Assembly (NCBI GenBank): GCA_964344725.1
Contig: CAYFOI010000031.1
Location: 1-13,819, forward strand
DNA length: 13,819 nt
Direction: 5' to 3'
Source: CG2-30-44-17 sp964344725
GTDB lineage: Bacteria > Patescibacteriota > Gracilibacteria > UBA1369 > UBA12470
Every line of letters starts with the position of its first letter. Positions within the stretch are counted from its first letter, which is position 1. This document shows positions 6,405 through 13,764 of this stretch, one piece after another. The notes beneath the pieces are model-generated. The model did not search any database. It saw only the letters and a program-made list of their open reading frames with translations, and was not told the origin of the DNA. A program made the position numbers and the translations under genes.

Positions 6405-7514
6405 ATGACAAAACAAAAAATCTCACTCAAAAGAGTGACGCTGGGTGTCCTGGTCGGCACAATGATGCTGGGCAGTTTTGGAGGTGTAACCCACGCTATC
6501 CAAACAAACCTATTTTCAGACATGGTAGCGTGGCTAGTCAGTTCTGAAGACTGCTACGACGAAAGCGGAAACTACATCTGTAGCGATTCACAAACATGTT
6601 CAGAACAAGGTGGGTCATATTGCGATCCATATGACTACATATGTGAAGGGACTCGCCCAGACTCAAGTGACTATGGAGATTACTGCTGCGTAGGTAGTTG
6701 TGTTGAAGATATAACATTTTGTATTACGACAGATCTAGGAGTAGATGTGTACGAATACGAAACAGCATATTGGGCAAGTGGAGCTTGGGATCAATATGGT
6801 GAAAACTGTGCAATTATAGAAAGTTATATGCCAGGAAGTAACGGAGTTTTCTGTGCATATGACGGAAATGGTAATAGCATATACGACCTGCAGTCGGGAT
6901 GTTTTTATGGATCAGGAGGGGAGCAATATGTGAAAACATTCAATGCCAACTGTGACGGATACACAACTAGCGATGACGCGGACGATATTGCAGAAGTTTG
7001 CGGAAGCACTGGGGATGATGAAAACCCATGGGATGCTTGCGGCGATGATCAATACTGGGATTATGATACCGAATCTTGCGAAGACGCTGATGAAGATGAT
7101 TGTGGATACAATTCAGACTACGATTCATCTTATTGTGGAACAAACTGCTCTTGGTCTTCAGATCATTGTGAATGTGACGAAGGATATTGTCCTAGCCCTC
7201 CAGCAAGTTCAGGCCATGAATGTGAATGGATAGACGGATGGGGGTGTTGGTGTTCATGGGATTGTACTAATCCTTGGGAGGCTGGATATTATTACTACGA
7301 TGAAGAATGTGGAGATGGATATTACTGGGATAGTTATTACGAAACATGTATGTCGGACGACTCCCACGGTTCATCAGATGATGAATGTGACGGATGTGAT
7401 ACTTGTGTAATATATGACACATACTATTACTGTGACGGTGAATACATATCATACGATGATGACGATGATAGTGGTTATCACGATGCTGCAGATGATGACT
7501 ATAGCGGCGGATAG
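6405..7514 (+). CDS. Exported cysteine-rich surface protein, N-terminal part up to an in-frame TAG
   Basis: This 369-codon reading frame encodes a Sec signal peptide (KQKISLKR, then a hydrophobic stretch, with a likely cut after THA at residue 31). It continues as an extracellular module with 32 cysteines between residues 50 and 343. The module is very rich in Asp, Tyr, Gly and Trp; typical pieces are DHCECDEGYC and CDGCDTC. The even cysteine count and export suggest many disulfides, loosely like EGF or other small disulfide repeats, but I recognise no named domain. It ends in an Asp-rich linker (DDDDDSGYHDAADDDYSGG) at a TAG stop (7512-7514). The same frame continues directly after this stop with the same Asp-rich composition, so this is best read as the front of one 1058-codon gene. 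Alone it would be secreted without a wall anchor. Confidence 0.85.
   Translation: MTKQKISLKRVTLGVLVGTMMLGSFGGVTHAIQTNLFSDMVAWLVSSEDCYDESGNYICSDSQTCSEQGGSYCDPYDYICEGTRPDSSDYGDYCCVGSCVEDITFCITTDLGVDVYEYETAYWASGAWDQYGENCAIIESYMPGSNGVFCAYDGNGNSIYDLQSGCFYGSGGEQYVKTFNANCDGYTTSDDADDIAEVCGSTGDDENPWDACGDDQYWDYDTESCEDADEDDCGYNSDYDSSYCGTNCSWSSDHCECDEGYCPSPPASSGHECEWIDGWGCWCSWDCTNPWEAGYYYYDEECGDGYYWDSYYETCMSDDSHGSSDDECDGCDTCVIYDTYYYCDGEYISYDDDDDSGYHDAADDDYSGG
7512..7514 (+). other. In-frame TAG inside the SLH surface-protein gene (codon 370)
   Basis: Frames 6405-7511 and 7515-9581 are the same frame (both starts are multiples of three), separated only by this TAG. The linker is Asp-rich on both sides: DDDYSGG before it and STDDDDDNYDD after it. 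One base change from CAG (Gln), or from TAC/TAT (Tyr), TGG (Trp) or AAG (Lys), explains it. Possible meanings are a recent nonsense mutation, a sequencing or assembly error, or tolerated readthrough. Four other genes here end in TAG at normal family lengths, so the codon is not recoded throughout. Confidence 0.85.
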
Positions 7515-7568
7515 TCAACGGATGATGATGACGACGATAATTATGACGACTCGGATCAGCTTGAGGAA

Positions 7569-9581
7569 ATGGCTGAGAGGCTAACAGAACTAGCTGAAAG
7601 CATATCTGAAACAGACGAATACCTTGAAGAAGCACAAGAAGTTTTGGACGAATTAGAAGAAGAGGAGGAGGAATACGAAGAGGAATTGGACGAAATCGAA
7701 GAAGATGATGATGACGATTCAGAGAGAGAAAAAGCTGTTATCGAAGACGCACTAGAAAACTATTTCCCAGTAGCATATTCGCAAGCTGAGGAATGGATGA
7801 ATGCAATGACAGAGACTATAAGTGAAGCAGAAATAGCATACGAAAATATGGAAGATGCATATGAAGAATATGCGTCAGGTGGCACAGATGACAGTAGTGA
7901 CTTTTGGGATCTCGAAAACAGCAATCCAATCTACTTAGTGGATGTGTATGCACAACTCATAATGATGTATGGCGATATGATGCATACTTATGAGTTCTTG
8001 ATAGAAGCAGCTAGGGTCCAAGATGAAATGGAAATGGATGCAGAAGACATCAGTGACGAACTAGCAGAAGAAATAGAAAAAGCGGAACTTGCACTAGAAG
8101 CTGTACCTGAGATTTTGGTAGACACAATTGGTTCACTAATAGATGAAATTGAAGGACTAATTGCGTTGGGTGAAGAATACTGGAGTGAAATGGACGACAT
8201 TTGGGACGAAATGGATGACATTTGGGACGATTATCTAGAGCGAGACTGGGATTCAATTGAGGATGCGTGGGATAGTGTCCAGTCCAAGGAGATAGATGAG
8301 TTCAAAGAAAAAGAAATCGAACTCATGTGGGAAGATGTAGAATGGATAAAAAATGAGCTAGACATCCTTGAAGCAGGAGGAGTTGATGTAACTGATGCAA
8401 GAGCAGTCGTTGCAGAATTTGTTTCGCTTCTTGAACAAATGGAAGATGCAGAGGATTGGGACGACATCGACGACCTATTTGATGATATGGATGACTTAGA
8501 AGATGAAGCTATGGAGATTTTCGAAGAACTAGGGCTTCATGATTTTGGAGTAGATGACAAAGACATTTATGTCGAAACAATTGACGTAAATGATCCTGAA
8601 GCTCTATTCGAACTACTCAGTACAATACCAGAAAACGTGCTTGAAGAGGCTATCGAGATGCTTCTAGCAAATGTAAATGCATCAGATGTAAGTGCATTGG
8701 TAGAATATAGTGAGACATTCGAAGACGTTGGATTCTTCGATAGTGCTTCTCTGGCATTTGCCGACGAAGAAAAAATAGATCTTCTTATAGAAGAGAAACT
8801 AAATCATCTTGCAGAACTTGAAGCAAAAATTGCTGATTATGAAGGGACGCTAATGGATCTAACAAACGAAATTGCTGCATATAACTGGTATGGAGATGCT
8901 GCAGATGAGGTAGACGCTTTGATAGCTTCATTGAGTAGCGACATGAGTGACGATGAAATTAACAACATCGCAGATCAAATAGCAGCACTCAAAGGCGAAT
9001 CTATCATAGAGAAATGGGAAGACGAATTAGTGCCTTACAAAGATACAGATGATGATTCTTGGTTTACAGGGCATGTATGGGATCTTACAAACGCAGGAGT
9101 TGTTAGCGGGGGTACTGATGATATGGAAGGTTACTACGTTCCAGGCAACGATGTAACTATTGCAGAGATCCTGAAGATGGCTCTCGAGACAGCAGGATAC
9201 GACCCTCTTGTTGACACTACACCAACCAACCCTCATGCACAGTCGCACTGGGCTTCTGGATATTACGCTAAAGCTGAGGAATTAGGTCTAGCAATAGTTA
9301 GTGATATGACCAAAGATCCTAATACATCAGCGACTAGAGGAGAAGTCTTAGACACACTTTTCGATGCATATGGAGTAAGTGTTCCTGCAGCAAGTACTAT
9401 GCAGTTTAGCGATGTCGCATCAACTCACACTTATGCTAATGCGGTACAATACGCATACGAACTTGGCATAGTTAGTGGTGATGATGGTCTAGGAGAAACA
9501 TTCAGACCTGACGACAGCGTTAACAGAGCAGAAGTTGCTAAGATCGTTGATCAATTCATGGAAGTTATGAGCGTTAAATAA
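7569..9581 (+). CDS. Acidic helical stalk with three SLH repeats, C-terminal part of the surface protein
   Basis: The open frame runs from 7515; the first ATG is at 7569 (codon 389 of the joined gene). It encodes a long Glu/Asp-rich, helix-forming stalk with heptad-like segments (EYLEEAQEVLDELEEEEEEY) and no cysteine in 670 residues. Three S-layer homology repeats follow at about joined residues 878-1058: DTDDDSWFTGHVWDLTNAGV; HWASGYYAKAEELGLAI with ATRGEVLDTLF; and FSDVASTHTYANAVQYAYELGIVSG with FRPDDSVNRAEVAKIV. SLH repeats bind secondary cell-wall polymers and anchor exported proteins. This half has no signal peptide, so it makes sense only joined to 6405-7511. The GAGG before ATG 7569 is too close (2 bases) to act as a ribosome binding site. 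Ends in TAA just before a strong terminator. Confidence 0.85.
   Translation: MAERLTELAESISETDEYLEEAQEVLDELEEEEEEYEEELDEIEEDDDDDSEREKAVIEDALENYFPVAYSQAEEWMNAMTETISEAEIAYENMEDAYEEYASGGTDDSSDFWDLENSNPIYLVDVYAQLIMMYGDMMHTYEFLIEAARVQDEMEMDAEDISDELAEEIEKAELALEAVPEILVDTIGSLIDEIEGLIALGEEYWSEMDDIWDEMDDIWDDYLERDWDSIEDAWDSVQSKEIDEFKEKEIELMWEDVEWIKNELDILEAGGVDVTDARAVVAEFVSLLEQMEDAEDWDDIDDLFDDMDDLEDEAMEIFEELGLHDFGVDDKDIYVETIDVNDPEALFELLSTIPENVLEEAIEMLLANVNASDVSALVEYSETFEDVGFFDSASLAFADEEKIDLLIEEKLNHLAELEAKIADYEGTLMDLTNEIAAYNWYGDAADEVDALIASLSSDMSDDEINNIADQIAALKGESIIEKWEDELVPYKDTDDDSWFTGHVWDLTNAGVVSGGTDDMEGYYVPGNDVTIAEILKMALETAGYDPLVDTTPTNPHAQSHWASGYYAKAEELGLAIVSDMTKDPNTSATRGEVLDTLFDAYGVSVPAASTMQFSDVASTHTYANAVQYAYELGIVSGDDGLGETFRPDDSVNRAEVAKIVDQFMEVMSVK
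8187..8228 (+). repeat. Tandem 21-base repeat within the stalk
   Basis: Two adjacent 21-base copies (8187-8207 and 8208-8228) differ at one base and encode EMDDIWD twice. The seven-residue unit equals one coiled-coil heptad, suggesting growth of the stalk by duplication of whole heptads. Confidence 0.75.
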
Positions 9582-9599
9582 GCTTATTCTGTCCATTTT

Positions 9600-9628
9600 A
9601 AAGCCCCTCTTCTCTAGAGGGGCTTTTT
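9600..9628 (+). terminator. Rho-independent terminator of the surface-protein gene
   Basis: An 11-base-pair perfect stem (AAAGCCCCTCT paired with AGAGGGGCTTT, allowing for the overlap with the U-tract), a 5-base loop and TTTTT. It lies 18 bases after the TAA stop of the surface-protein gene and 16 bases before yceD, cleanly separating the two units. Confidence 0.92.
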
Positions 9629-9632
9629 GATT

Positions 9633-9638
9633 TAGAAT
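9633..9638 (+). promoter_or_regulatory. Possible -10 box for the yceD-rpmF-nusB-rnc operon
   Basis: TAGAAT, the same hexamer as the -10 box at 6340, stands 6 bases before the yceD ATG. There is no good -35 box 17 bases upstream (TTCTCT, within the terminator). The operon needs a promoter after the terminator and this is the only candidate seen; the transcript would be leaderless. A minor readthrough supply from the surface gene is also possible. Confidence 0.3.
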
Positions 9639-9644
9639 AAAAAC

Positions 9645-10133
9645 ATGAAGATATCAGTAAAAGATTTCCCAAATCGCGAAACAGGTTATACCGAGAGACA
9701 CAACCTAGAAGGTATGCGAGTACAGCTTATGCGCATAGAAGAGGGTATTAATGTGTACATAGAAAATCTCGAGTCAGAAGTGAAAGCAACCTGTGACAAA
9801 TGCCTGCAAGAGTACAAGCAAAAGGTACAAGTTCCAGAAGCAGAACGCATATTTTATTTCAAGAAACCACCAAATTACGACCAGGAAGCTGATCAAGCAG
9901 ATATATTCATGGTTGACATGAAGCACCAAGAAATCGATTTAACAGAACTGCTAAGACAGGAAATTCTATTGCATTTCCCGACTTCTCTGGTATGCTCTGG
10001 GAGCTGTAAGGGCCTATGTCTGAAATGCGGAGCTAATTTGAACGATAAGGATTGTAATTGCGATAAGAATGATAGCGAATGCAAGCCACTTGCAGGACTG
10101 AAAGACATGGTTCGCAATAACGAAACCCCATAA
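9645..10133 (+). CDS. yceD: YceD/DUF177 family protein
   Basis: The 162-residue protein matches DUF177, commonly encoded just before rpmF and linked in other bacteria to 23S rRNA and ribosome assembly. Motifs: a first cysteine pair TCDKCL (C50, C53), the LTELLRQEILLHFP helix (99-112), then SLVCSGSCKGLCLKCGANLN (C117, C121, C125, C128) and DCNC (C137, C139). These are the usual metal-binding-like cysteines of the Gram-positive and CPR versions. The closing KPLAGLKDM matches the family's C-terminal dpRlakL motif. It starts 16 bases after the terminator, with no Shine-Dalgarno. Together with rpmF, nusB and rnc it forms a compact ribosome-maturation operon. Ends in TAA. Confidence 0.88.
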   Translation: MKISVKDFPNRETGYTERHNLEGMRVQLMRIEEGINVYIENLESEVKATCDKCLQEYKQKVQVPEAERIFYFKKPPNYDQEADQADIFMVDMKHQEIDLTELLRQEILLHFPTSLVCSGSCKGLCLKCGANLNDKDCNCDKNDSECKPLAGLKDMVRNNETP

Positions 10134-10167
10134 CTACAAACTACAACTACTAACTACCAACTAGAAA
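10134..10167 (+). repeat. Guanine-poor iterated spacer before rpmF
   Basis: The 34 bases between yceD and rpmF consist of repeated AACTAC/ACTAAC words and hold a single G before the ATG. The style resembles the spacer at 5093-5143. There is no Shine-Dalgarno; a guanine-free, unstructured leader could keep the rpmF start accessible. Confidence 0.45.
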
Positions 10168-10407
10168 ATGGCTAAGCACCCAGTACCACATCAGAAACTA
10201 GCGAAATCAAGAACAAGCAGAAGATACAAATCTTTTGTTAACAAGGTTAGAGCTAAACTAACAAAAAGAATCAAGCTAACAGATTGTCCTTCTTGCGGTG
10301 AAAAAGTTCGTGCACATCACGTTTGTGAATCTTGTGGCAAATACCGAAACGAACAAATAATCGACAAGAGCAAGGGAGATGAGAAGATTACAAAGATCAA
10401 GGCTTAA
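10168..10407 (+). CDS. rpmF: Ribosomal protein bL32
   Basis: Structural protein of the large ribosomal subunit. It begins with the diagnostic MAKHPVPHQKLAKSRTSRR segment (MAVPKxKxSKSRxxxRR in most bacteria). The zinc ribbon is intact: C40 and C43 in CPSCG, C53 and C56 in CESCG, so this is the zinc-binding form. At 79 residues it is longer than the usual 55-65; the extra length is partly in the lysine-rich tail after CGKYRNEQII. Located between yceD and nusB in the expected order. Ends in TAA. Confidence 0.95.
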   Translation: MAKHPVPHQKLAKSRTSRRYKSFVNKVRAKLTKRIKLTDCPSCGEKVRAHHVCESCGKYRNEQIIDKSKGDEKITKIKA

Positions 10408-10431
10408 AAACATAAAAGCACTTTTACAAAA

Positions 10432-10860
10432 ATGGCAAGTCACCGGCATATAGCTCGAACTATAGTTGTACAAACTATATTCGCCTGGGAGTTCAGGGGC
10501 GATGAGCCGACGGCTATTTTAGAGTACCTTATGGAGGAGTTTGGCGAGATGGTTAAAGAACCAGAATTCCCAGGAAGACTACTCGAAGGCATTTTGGCGA
10601 ACAACAAAGAAATCAAAAAAGAAATCGTAGAAGCTGCGCCTGAATGGCCGCTCGATAAGATCGCAGCAGTAGACAGAGCAATATTAGAGCTTGGGATATA
10701 TGAATTGATGCACGAAAAGGAGATACCACCGCTTGTAACGATAAACGAATGTATCGAACTCGCAAAAGAAATGGGGAATGACAATTCTCACAAATTTGTA
10801 AATGGAGTTCTGAGTACTATAATGCATAAGCACTGCCCACCGAGCACTCCAAGTCCCTAA
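10432..10860 (+). CDS. nusB: Transcription antitermination factor NusB
   Basis: A 142-residue all-helical RNA-binding protein which, with NusE (S10), forms the boxA-binding complex for rRNA antitermination. Visible family pattern: RHIARTIVVQTIFAWEF at the N-terminus (usual start RRxARexalQxLY), LDKIAAVDRAILELGIYEL in the middle, and the signature PPLVTINECIELAKEMGNDNSHKFVNGVLSTI near the C-terminus. The last residues (CPPSTPSP) are a short proline-rich tail not typical of the family. Its start lies 24 bases after rpmF and it precedes rnc by 21 bases, so one transcript is likely. No Shine-Dalgarno (ACAAAAATG). Ends in TAA. Confidence 0.93.
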   Translation: MASHRHIARTIVVQTIFAWEFRGDEPTAILEYLMEEFGEMVKEPEFPGRLLEGILANNKEIKKEIVEAAPEWPLDKIAAVDRAILELGIYELMHEKEIPPLVTINECIELAKEMGNDNSHKFVNGVLSTIMHKHCPPSTPSP

Positions 10861-10881
10861 TTATTAACTATTAGTTAAAAA

Positions 10882-11598
10882 ATGAAAAAGAAATACAAAG
10901 ATTTTCAAAAATTAATAGGAGTCAAATTCAAAAACCTAGAACTTCTTGACCTGGCATTTGTCCACAAATCCTATGTGAATGAATCCCAGGATCAAAAAGA
11001 ACATAACGAAAGACTCGAATTCCTAGGCGATGCAGTGCTCGAGTTAGCTGTAACGGAATTTCTGTACAGAAACTACGGCAATCCAGAAGGCGAACTTACA
11101 AATTGGCGATCAGCTCTTGTACGTGGTGCAAACCTAGCGGAAATCGCAAAGAGGCTAGAGTTAAGCCAATATCTTTATTTAGGAAAAGGAGAGGAAAAAT
11201 CAGGTGGTCGCGAAAAAGGATATATTTTAGCAAATACAGTCGAAGCGGTAATAGGTGCAATATTCCTCGATCAGGGTTATAAAAAATCAAATGTTTTCAT
11301 AAATAAATTCATAATCTCGTATTTAGGAGAAATCCTAGAGCAAGGATTACATGTCGACCCCAAATCAAGATTCCAAGAGATAGCACAAGCCAAATTCAAC
11401 ATCACACCTGAGTACAAATTAATCAAAGAGTCAGGACCAGATCACGCAAAAGTATTTGTGATGGGCGCTTACATAAATGACAAGAAATTCGGTGAAGGCA
11501 AAGGTTCAAGCAAGCAACAAGCAGAACAAGAGGCCGCAACCGATGCTATGAATAATAAAGGCTGGAAAAAGAAAAAAACCAAAGTAGAAAAGCGCTAA
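10882..11598 (+). CDS. rnc: Ribonuclease III
   Basis: Double-strand-specific endoribonuclease that processes rRNA precursors and mRNAs. The 238 residues include the family signature NERLEFLGD (42-50) with catalytic E46 and D50. The second metal-binding segment LANTVEAVIGAIFLD (116-130) has E121 and an Asn at 118 where E. coli has Asp; Asn there is known from other lineages. A double-stranded RNA-binding domain covers about 160-230 (DPKSRFQEIAQAKF, then GEGKGSSKQQAEQEAA). The tail is lysine-rich (KKKKTKVEKR). Last gene of the yceD-rpmF-nusB operon; ends in TAA one base from the stop of the convergent small membrane protein gene, leaving no room for a separate terminator. Confidence 0.95.
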   Translation: MKKKYKDFQKLIGVKFKNLELLDLAFVHKSYVNESQDQKEHNERLEFLGDAVLELAVTEFLYRNYGNPEGELTNWRSALVRGANLAEIAKRLELSQYLYLGKGEEKSGGREKGYILANTVEAVIGAIFLDQGYKKSNVFINKFIISYLGEILEQGLHVDPKSRFQEIAQAKFNITPEYKLIKESGPDHAKVFVMGAYINDKKFGEGKGSSKQQAEQEAATDAMNNKGWKKKKTKVEKR

Positions 11599-11599
11599 G

Positions 11600-11800
11600 C
11601 TAAATCTGAAAAATCAAATAATAGAGCAGAAAACTCAAAATCGCACCATCAAGAAAAGCTGTTAAAAGAAGTAGCCCAAGTGCCACTTCTCTATCTTTTC
11701 CTAAGATTCTAGCTTTTACCTTCTTTTTATTCTCAAAAAACGTAACCGCATAGAGCAAAGTCGCAAGAATGACGAGAAAGAAAATAATATAATTACCCAT
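11600..11800 (-). CDS. Small two-helix membrane protein of unknown function
   Basis: A 66-residue hydrophobic protein: one helix at about 4-21 (IIFFLVILATLLYAVTFF), a positively charged loop (ENKKKVKARILGKDRE), and a second helix at about 40-63. The basic loop suggests both ends outside and the loop in the cytoplasm. I recognise no family. The ATG overlaps the 3' end of the IscU gene by 8 bases (11793-11800), and the gene would be the last of the Fe-S operon. The length is short, but membrane-helix topology, position and translational overlap support a real gene. Ends in TAG, tail to tail with rnc. Confidence 0.62.
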   Translation of the reverse strand: MGNYIIFFLVILATLLYAVTFFENKKKVKARILGKDREVALGLLLLTAFLDGAILSFLLYYLIFQI

Positions 11801-12458
11801 AATATTTTTCTATAAATTTTTTCATAAGAGCTTCGGCCTTCGCGAGAGCTTCCTTGTTAGCTATTCCAACTTTAAGCTTTTTCTGTAATTTGTCCATATT
11901 ATCAGCGCCTTCGAGTACAGCCTCCTCTATGTCACGATCTGTAATTTTGGTATCAGGATCAACAATTACAGAACCCTCAATAACCATGCGATCAAACTGC
12001 TCAGTATTTCGAAAATACCCGTTAATAGCTTTGCGTAAAGCTTTGTCTCCTAGAACTGAGCAATGAACCTTGCGCGGAGGGAGTCCTCCTAAGCGGTCAA
12101 GAATATCTTGAGGCTTGATTTCGAGGGCTTTTTCGATTTTCATGCCGCCGTTTTCAGTTACCATGACAGAAAGCATTGATGTCGACGCTATGGCAGAAGC
12201 ACATCCGAAGGTCTGCCACTTGCAATCAACGATGCGGTCAGCATCTGGATCAACTTTGATCCACATTTTCATCATGTCTCCACAAGCAGGACTGCCAACA
12301 GTACCCATGCCGTTGTAGTCCGAATCATCAAAACCGGAAACATCTTCGACAAGATTCTGCGGATGGAAAAAATGCTTTTTCACGTTCTGTGAATAAACCC
12401 ACTTCCGATCTCCGCGTCCTTCGACATCGCCATCCGTTTTAACTATTTTAATGCTCAT
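11793..12458 (-). CDS. iscU: Fe-S cluster scaffold, IscU/NifU N-terminal type with degenerate BFD-like tail
   Basis: Scaffold on which [2Fe-2S] and [4Fe-4S] clusters are built from sulfur supplied by the neighbouring desulfurase. The 221 residues exceed IscU (about 128). The core at about 23-150 has all three ligand cysteines: C59 in GSPACGD (with D61), C86 in FGCASA and C133 in LPPRKVHCSVLG. The last matches the LPPVK chaperone-recognition motif with Arg for Val. Residues 1-22 are an extra N-terminal arm. Residues about 159-216 carry ITDRDIEEAVLEG, then LQKKLKVG, which resembles the BFD-like [2Fe-2S] domain of NifU. Its cysteine pairs are missing: VIV at 164-166 and IANK at 199-202 occupy the expected places. 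The start overlaps the desulfurase stop as ATGA, implying coupling. Ends in TAA. Confidence 0.9.
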   Translation of the reverse strand: MSIKIVKTDGDVEGRGDRKWVYSQNVKKHFFHPQNLVEDVSGFDDSDYNGMGTVGSPACGDMMKMWIKVDPDADRIVDCKWQTFGCASAIASTSMLSVMVTENGGMKIEKALEIKPQDILDRLGGLPPRKVHCSVLGDKALRKAINGYFRNTEQFDRMVIEGSVIVDPDTKITDRDIEEAVLEGADNMDKLQKKLKVGIANKEALAKAEALMKKFIEKYYG

Positions 12459-13696
12459 TTGTAATGAAGGTTACCATGTCCCCCCTTAATTTCATCAGAG
12501 TCGAGATCAAGGGGTGAAATTTTTCGTAAAATCTCGACAATTTTTGGCATAATCTTAAACACGAAATCAATATCCGCAGCCTTTGTAGCACGTCCAAGCG
12601 TAAACCTCATACTTCCATGAGCAGCTTCGTAAGGGAGCCCAAGAGCTGTAATTACATGCGATGGGTCAAGGCTCTTAGAAGTACAAGCCGAACCTGTTGA
12701 AGCGTACACGCCAAGTTCGTTAAGAAAAAGTCCAATCGCTTCACCCTCAACATCTAGAATCGTAACATTAACATTATTTGGAAGGCGCTTTCCGGAGTCA
12801 CCATTGAGGAAGCATTTATCGATTCTAGAAGTCAGGCCTTTTATGAGTTTGTCGCGTAATTTTTCAAGTCGAACGCTTTCCTTGGCGCGCTTTTTTTGCG
12901 CAATTTCTAATGCTTTCGCAAAACCAACTATCCCAGGGACATTCTCAGTACCACTTCGAAGTCCACGTTCCTGCCCACCACCATAAACAAGCGGTTCAAG
13001 CTTAATGCCTGAGCGAACATATAAGCATCCGACACCTTTCGGTCCATAAATTTTCGATCCGTTCAAAGTCATCATATCTACGCCAAGTTTCTTAACATCC
13101 AAATCGAGGTAACACCCAGCCTGACAAGCATCTGTGTGAAAGAGCACACCCTTATTTCGACAAATTTTAGCCAATTTCTTGATAGGCTGAACGGTTCCAA
13201 TCTCATTATTTGCATACATAATCGAGACAAGAACCGTATCTTTTTGAATCGCTTTTTCTAGTTTCTTGGAATCCACGAGTCCATCACGCCCAACCGGCAA
13301 AACAGTCGTCGAGAAACCCTCCTTCTCAAGCTGCTCAACTGTGTCTAAGACAGCGTGATGTTCGATCGCAGAGGTGATAACATGGCCTTTACCGTGCGCG
13401 CGCGCAGCACCAAGAATCGCAAGGTTATCAGACTCGGTACCACTTCCACAGAAAACAATTTCTCGAGAAGAACAGCCCAAAACCTTAGCCGTATCAGCAC
13501 GTGCACCTTCAAGTGCCTCCTGAGCTTGAAGACCAAGCTCATAGAATCCAGATGGATTCCCGAACTCGTCACAAAAGTACGGATCCATGGCTTTTTTTAC
13601 AGAAGGATCCGTAGGCGTAGTCGCCGCATGATCTAGATAAATATCCTGTTTTTTGTGCTCTTTTAGAAGTTTGATTACTTCTGATGAAATTGTCAT
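12455..13696 (-). CDS. iscS: Cysteine desulfurase, NifS/IscS family
   Basis: PLP enzyme that removes sulfur from cysteine as an enzyme-bound persulfide for Fe-S clusters and tRNA thiolation. The 413 residues show IYLDHAATTP (19-28), FGNPSG (45-50), GTESDNLAI (86-94), IEHHAV (111-116) with H113 stacking on PLP, and HTDACQ (187-192). K215 in NGSKIYGPKGVG is the PLP lysine; RSGTENV (247-253) follows. The active-site cysteine is C338 in STGSACTSKSLDPSHV, and GSMRFTLGR follows at 361-369. The GSACTS loop is typical of the NifS/IscS class, not SufS. A tail of about 20 residues (DSDEIKGGHGNLHYK) follows the fold. First gene of the Fe-S operon; TGA overlaps the iscU ATG by four bases. Confidence 0.95.
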   Translation of the reverse strand: MTISSEVIKLLKEHKKQDIYLDHAATTPTDPSVKKAMDPYFCDEFGNPSGFYELGLQAQEALEGARADTAKVLGCSSREIVFCGSGTESDNLAILGAARAHGKGHVITSAIEHHAVLDTVEQLEKEGFSTTVLPVGRDGLVDSKKLEKAIQKDTVLVSIMYANNEIGTVQPIKKLAKICRNKGVLFHTDACQAGCYLDLDVKKLGVDMMTLNGSKIYGPKGVGCLYVRSGIKLEPLVYGGGQERGLRSGTENVPGIVGFAKALEIAQKKRAKESVRLEKLRDKLIKGLTSRIDKCFLNGDSGKRLPNNVNVTILDVEGEAIGLFLNELGVYASTGSACTSKSLDPSHVITALGLPYEAAHGSMRFTLGRATKAADIDFVFKIMPKIVEILRKISPLDLDSDEIKGGHGNLHYK

Positions 13697-13721
13697 GTAT
13701 TTAAAAGGAAGTTGAATTCAA

Positions 13722-13764
13722 ATTGTAGCAAAAACAAGTATAACAGGTGAGTGATACTTAGCAA
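13722..13764 (-). promoter_or_regulatory. Candidate promoter region of the iscS-iscU operon
   Basis: Two candidates read on the minus strand. One pairs TTGCTA (13759-13764) with TATACT (13737-13742), 16 bases apart, 40 bases before the ATG. The other is an extended -10 box, TGCTACAAT (13722-13730), with no clear -35 box and 25 bases before the ATG. The remaining sequence to the right edge (13765-13819) shows no gene. Confidence 0.45.

Noticed and set aside
7512..7514. Genome-wide reassignment of TAG as a sense codon
   Set aside because: alr, ddl, the TrmB-like gene and the small membrane protein gene end in TAG. In alr the TAG falls exactly at the conserved family C-terminus.
7988..8467. Serine-rich minus-strand reading frames opposite the stalk region
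   Set aside because: They are complements of GAT/GAA/GAC-rich codons and show no start context or family features.
7569..9581. C-terminal SLH part as an independent gene starting at ATG 7569
   Set aside because: No signal peptide, promoter or properly spaced ribosome site. The frame is open back to the TAG with matching Asp-rich composition. It is listed as a CDS but interpreted as part of the upstream gene.
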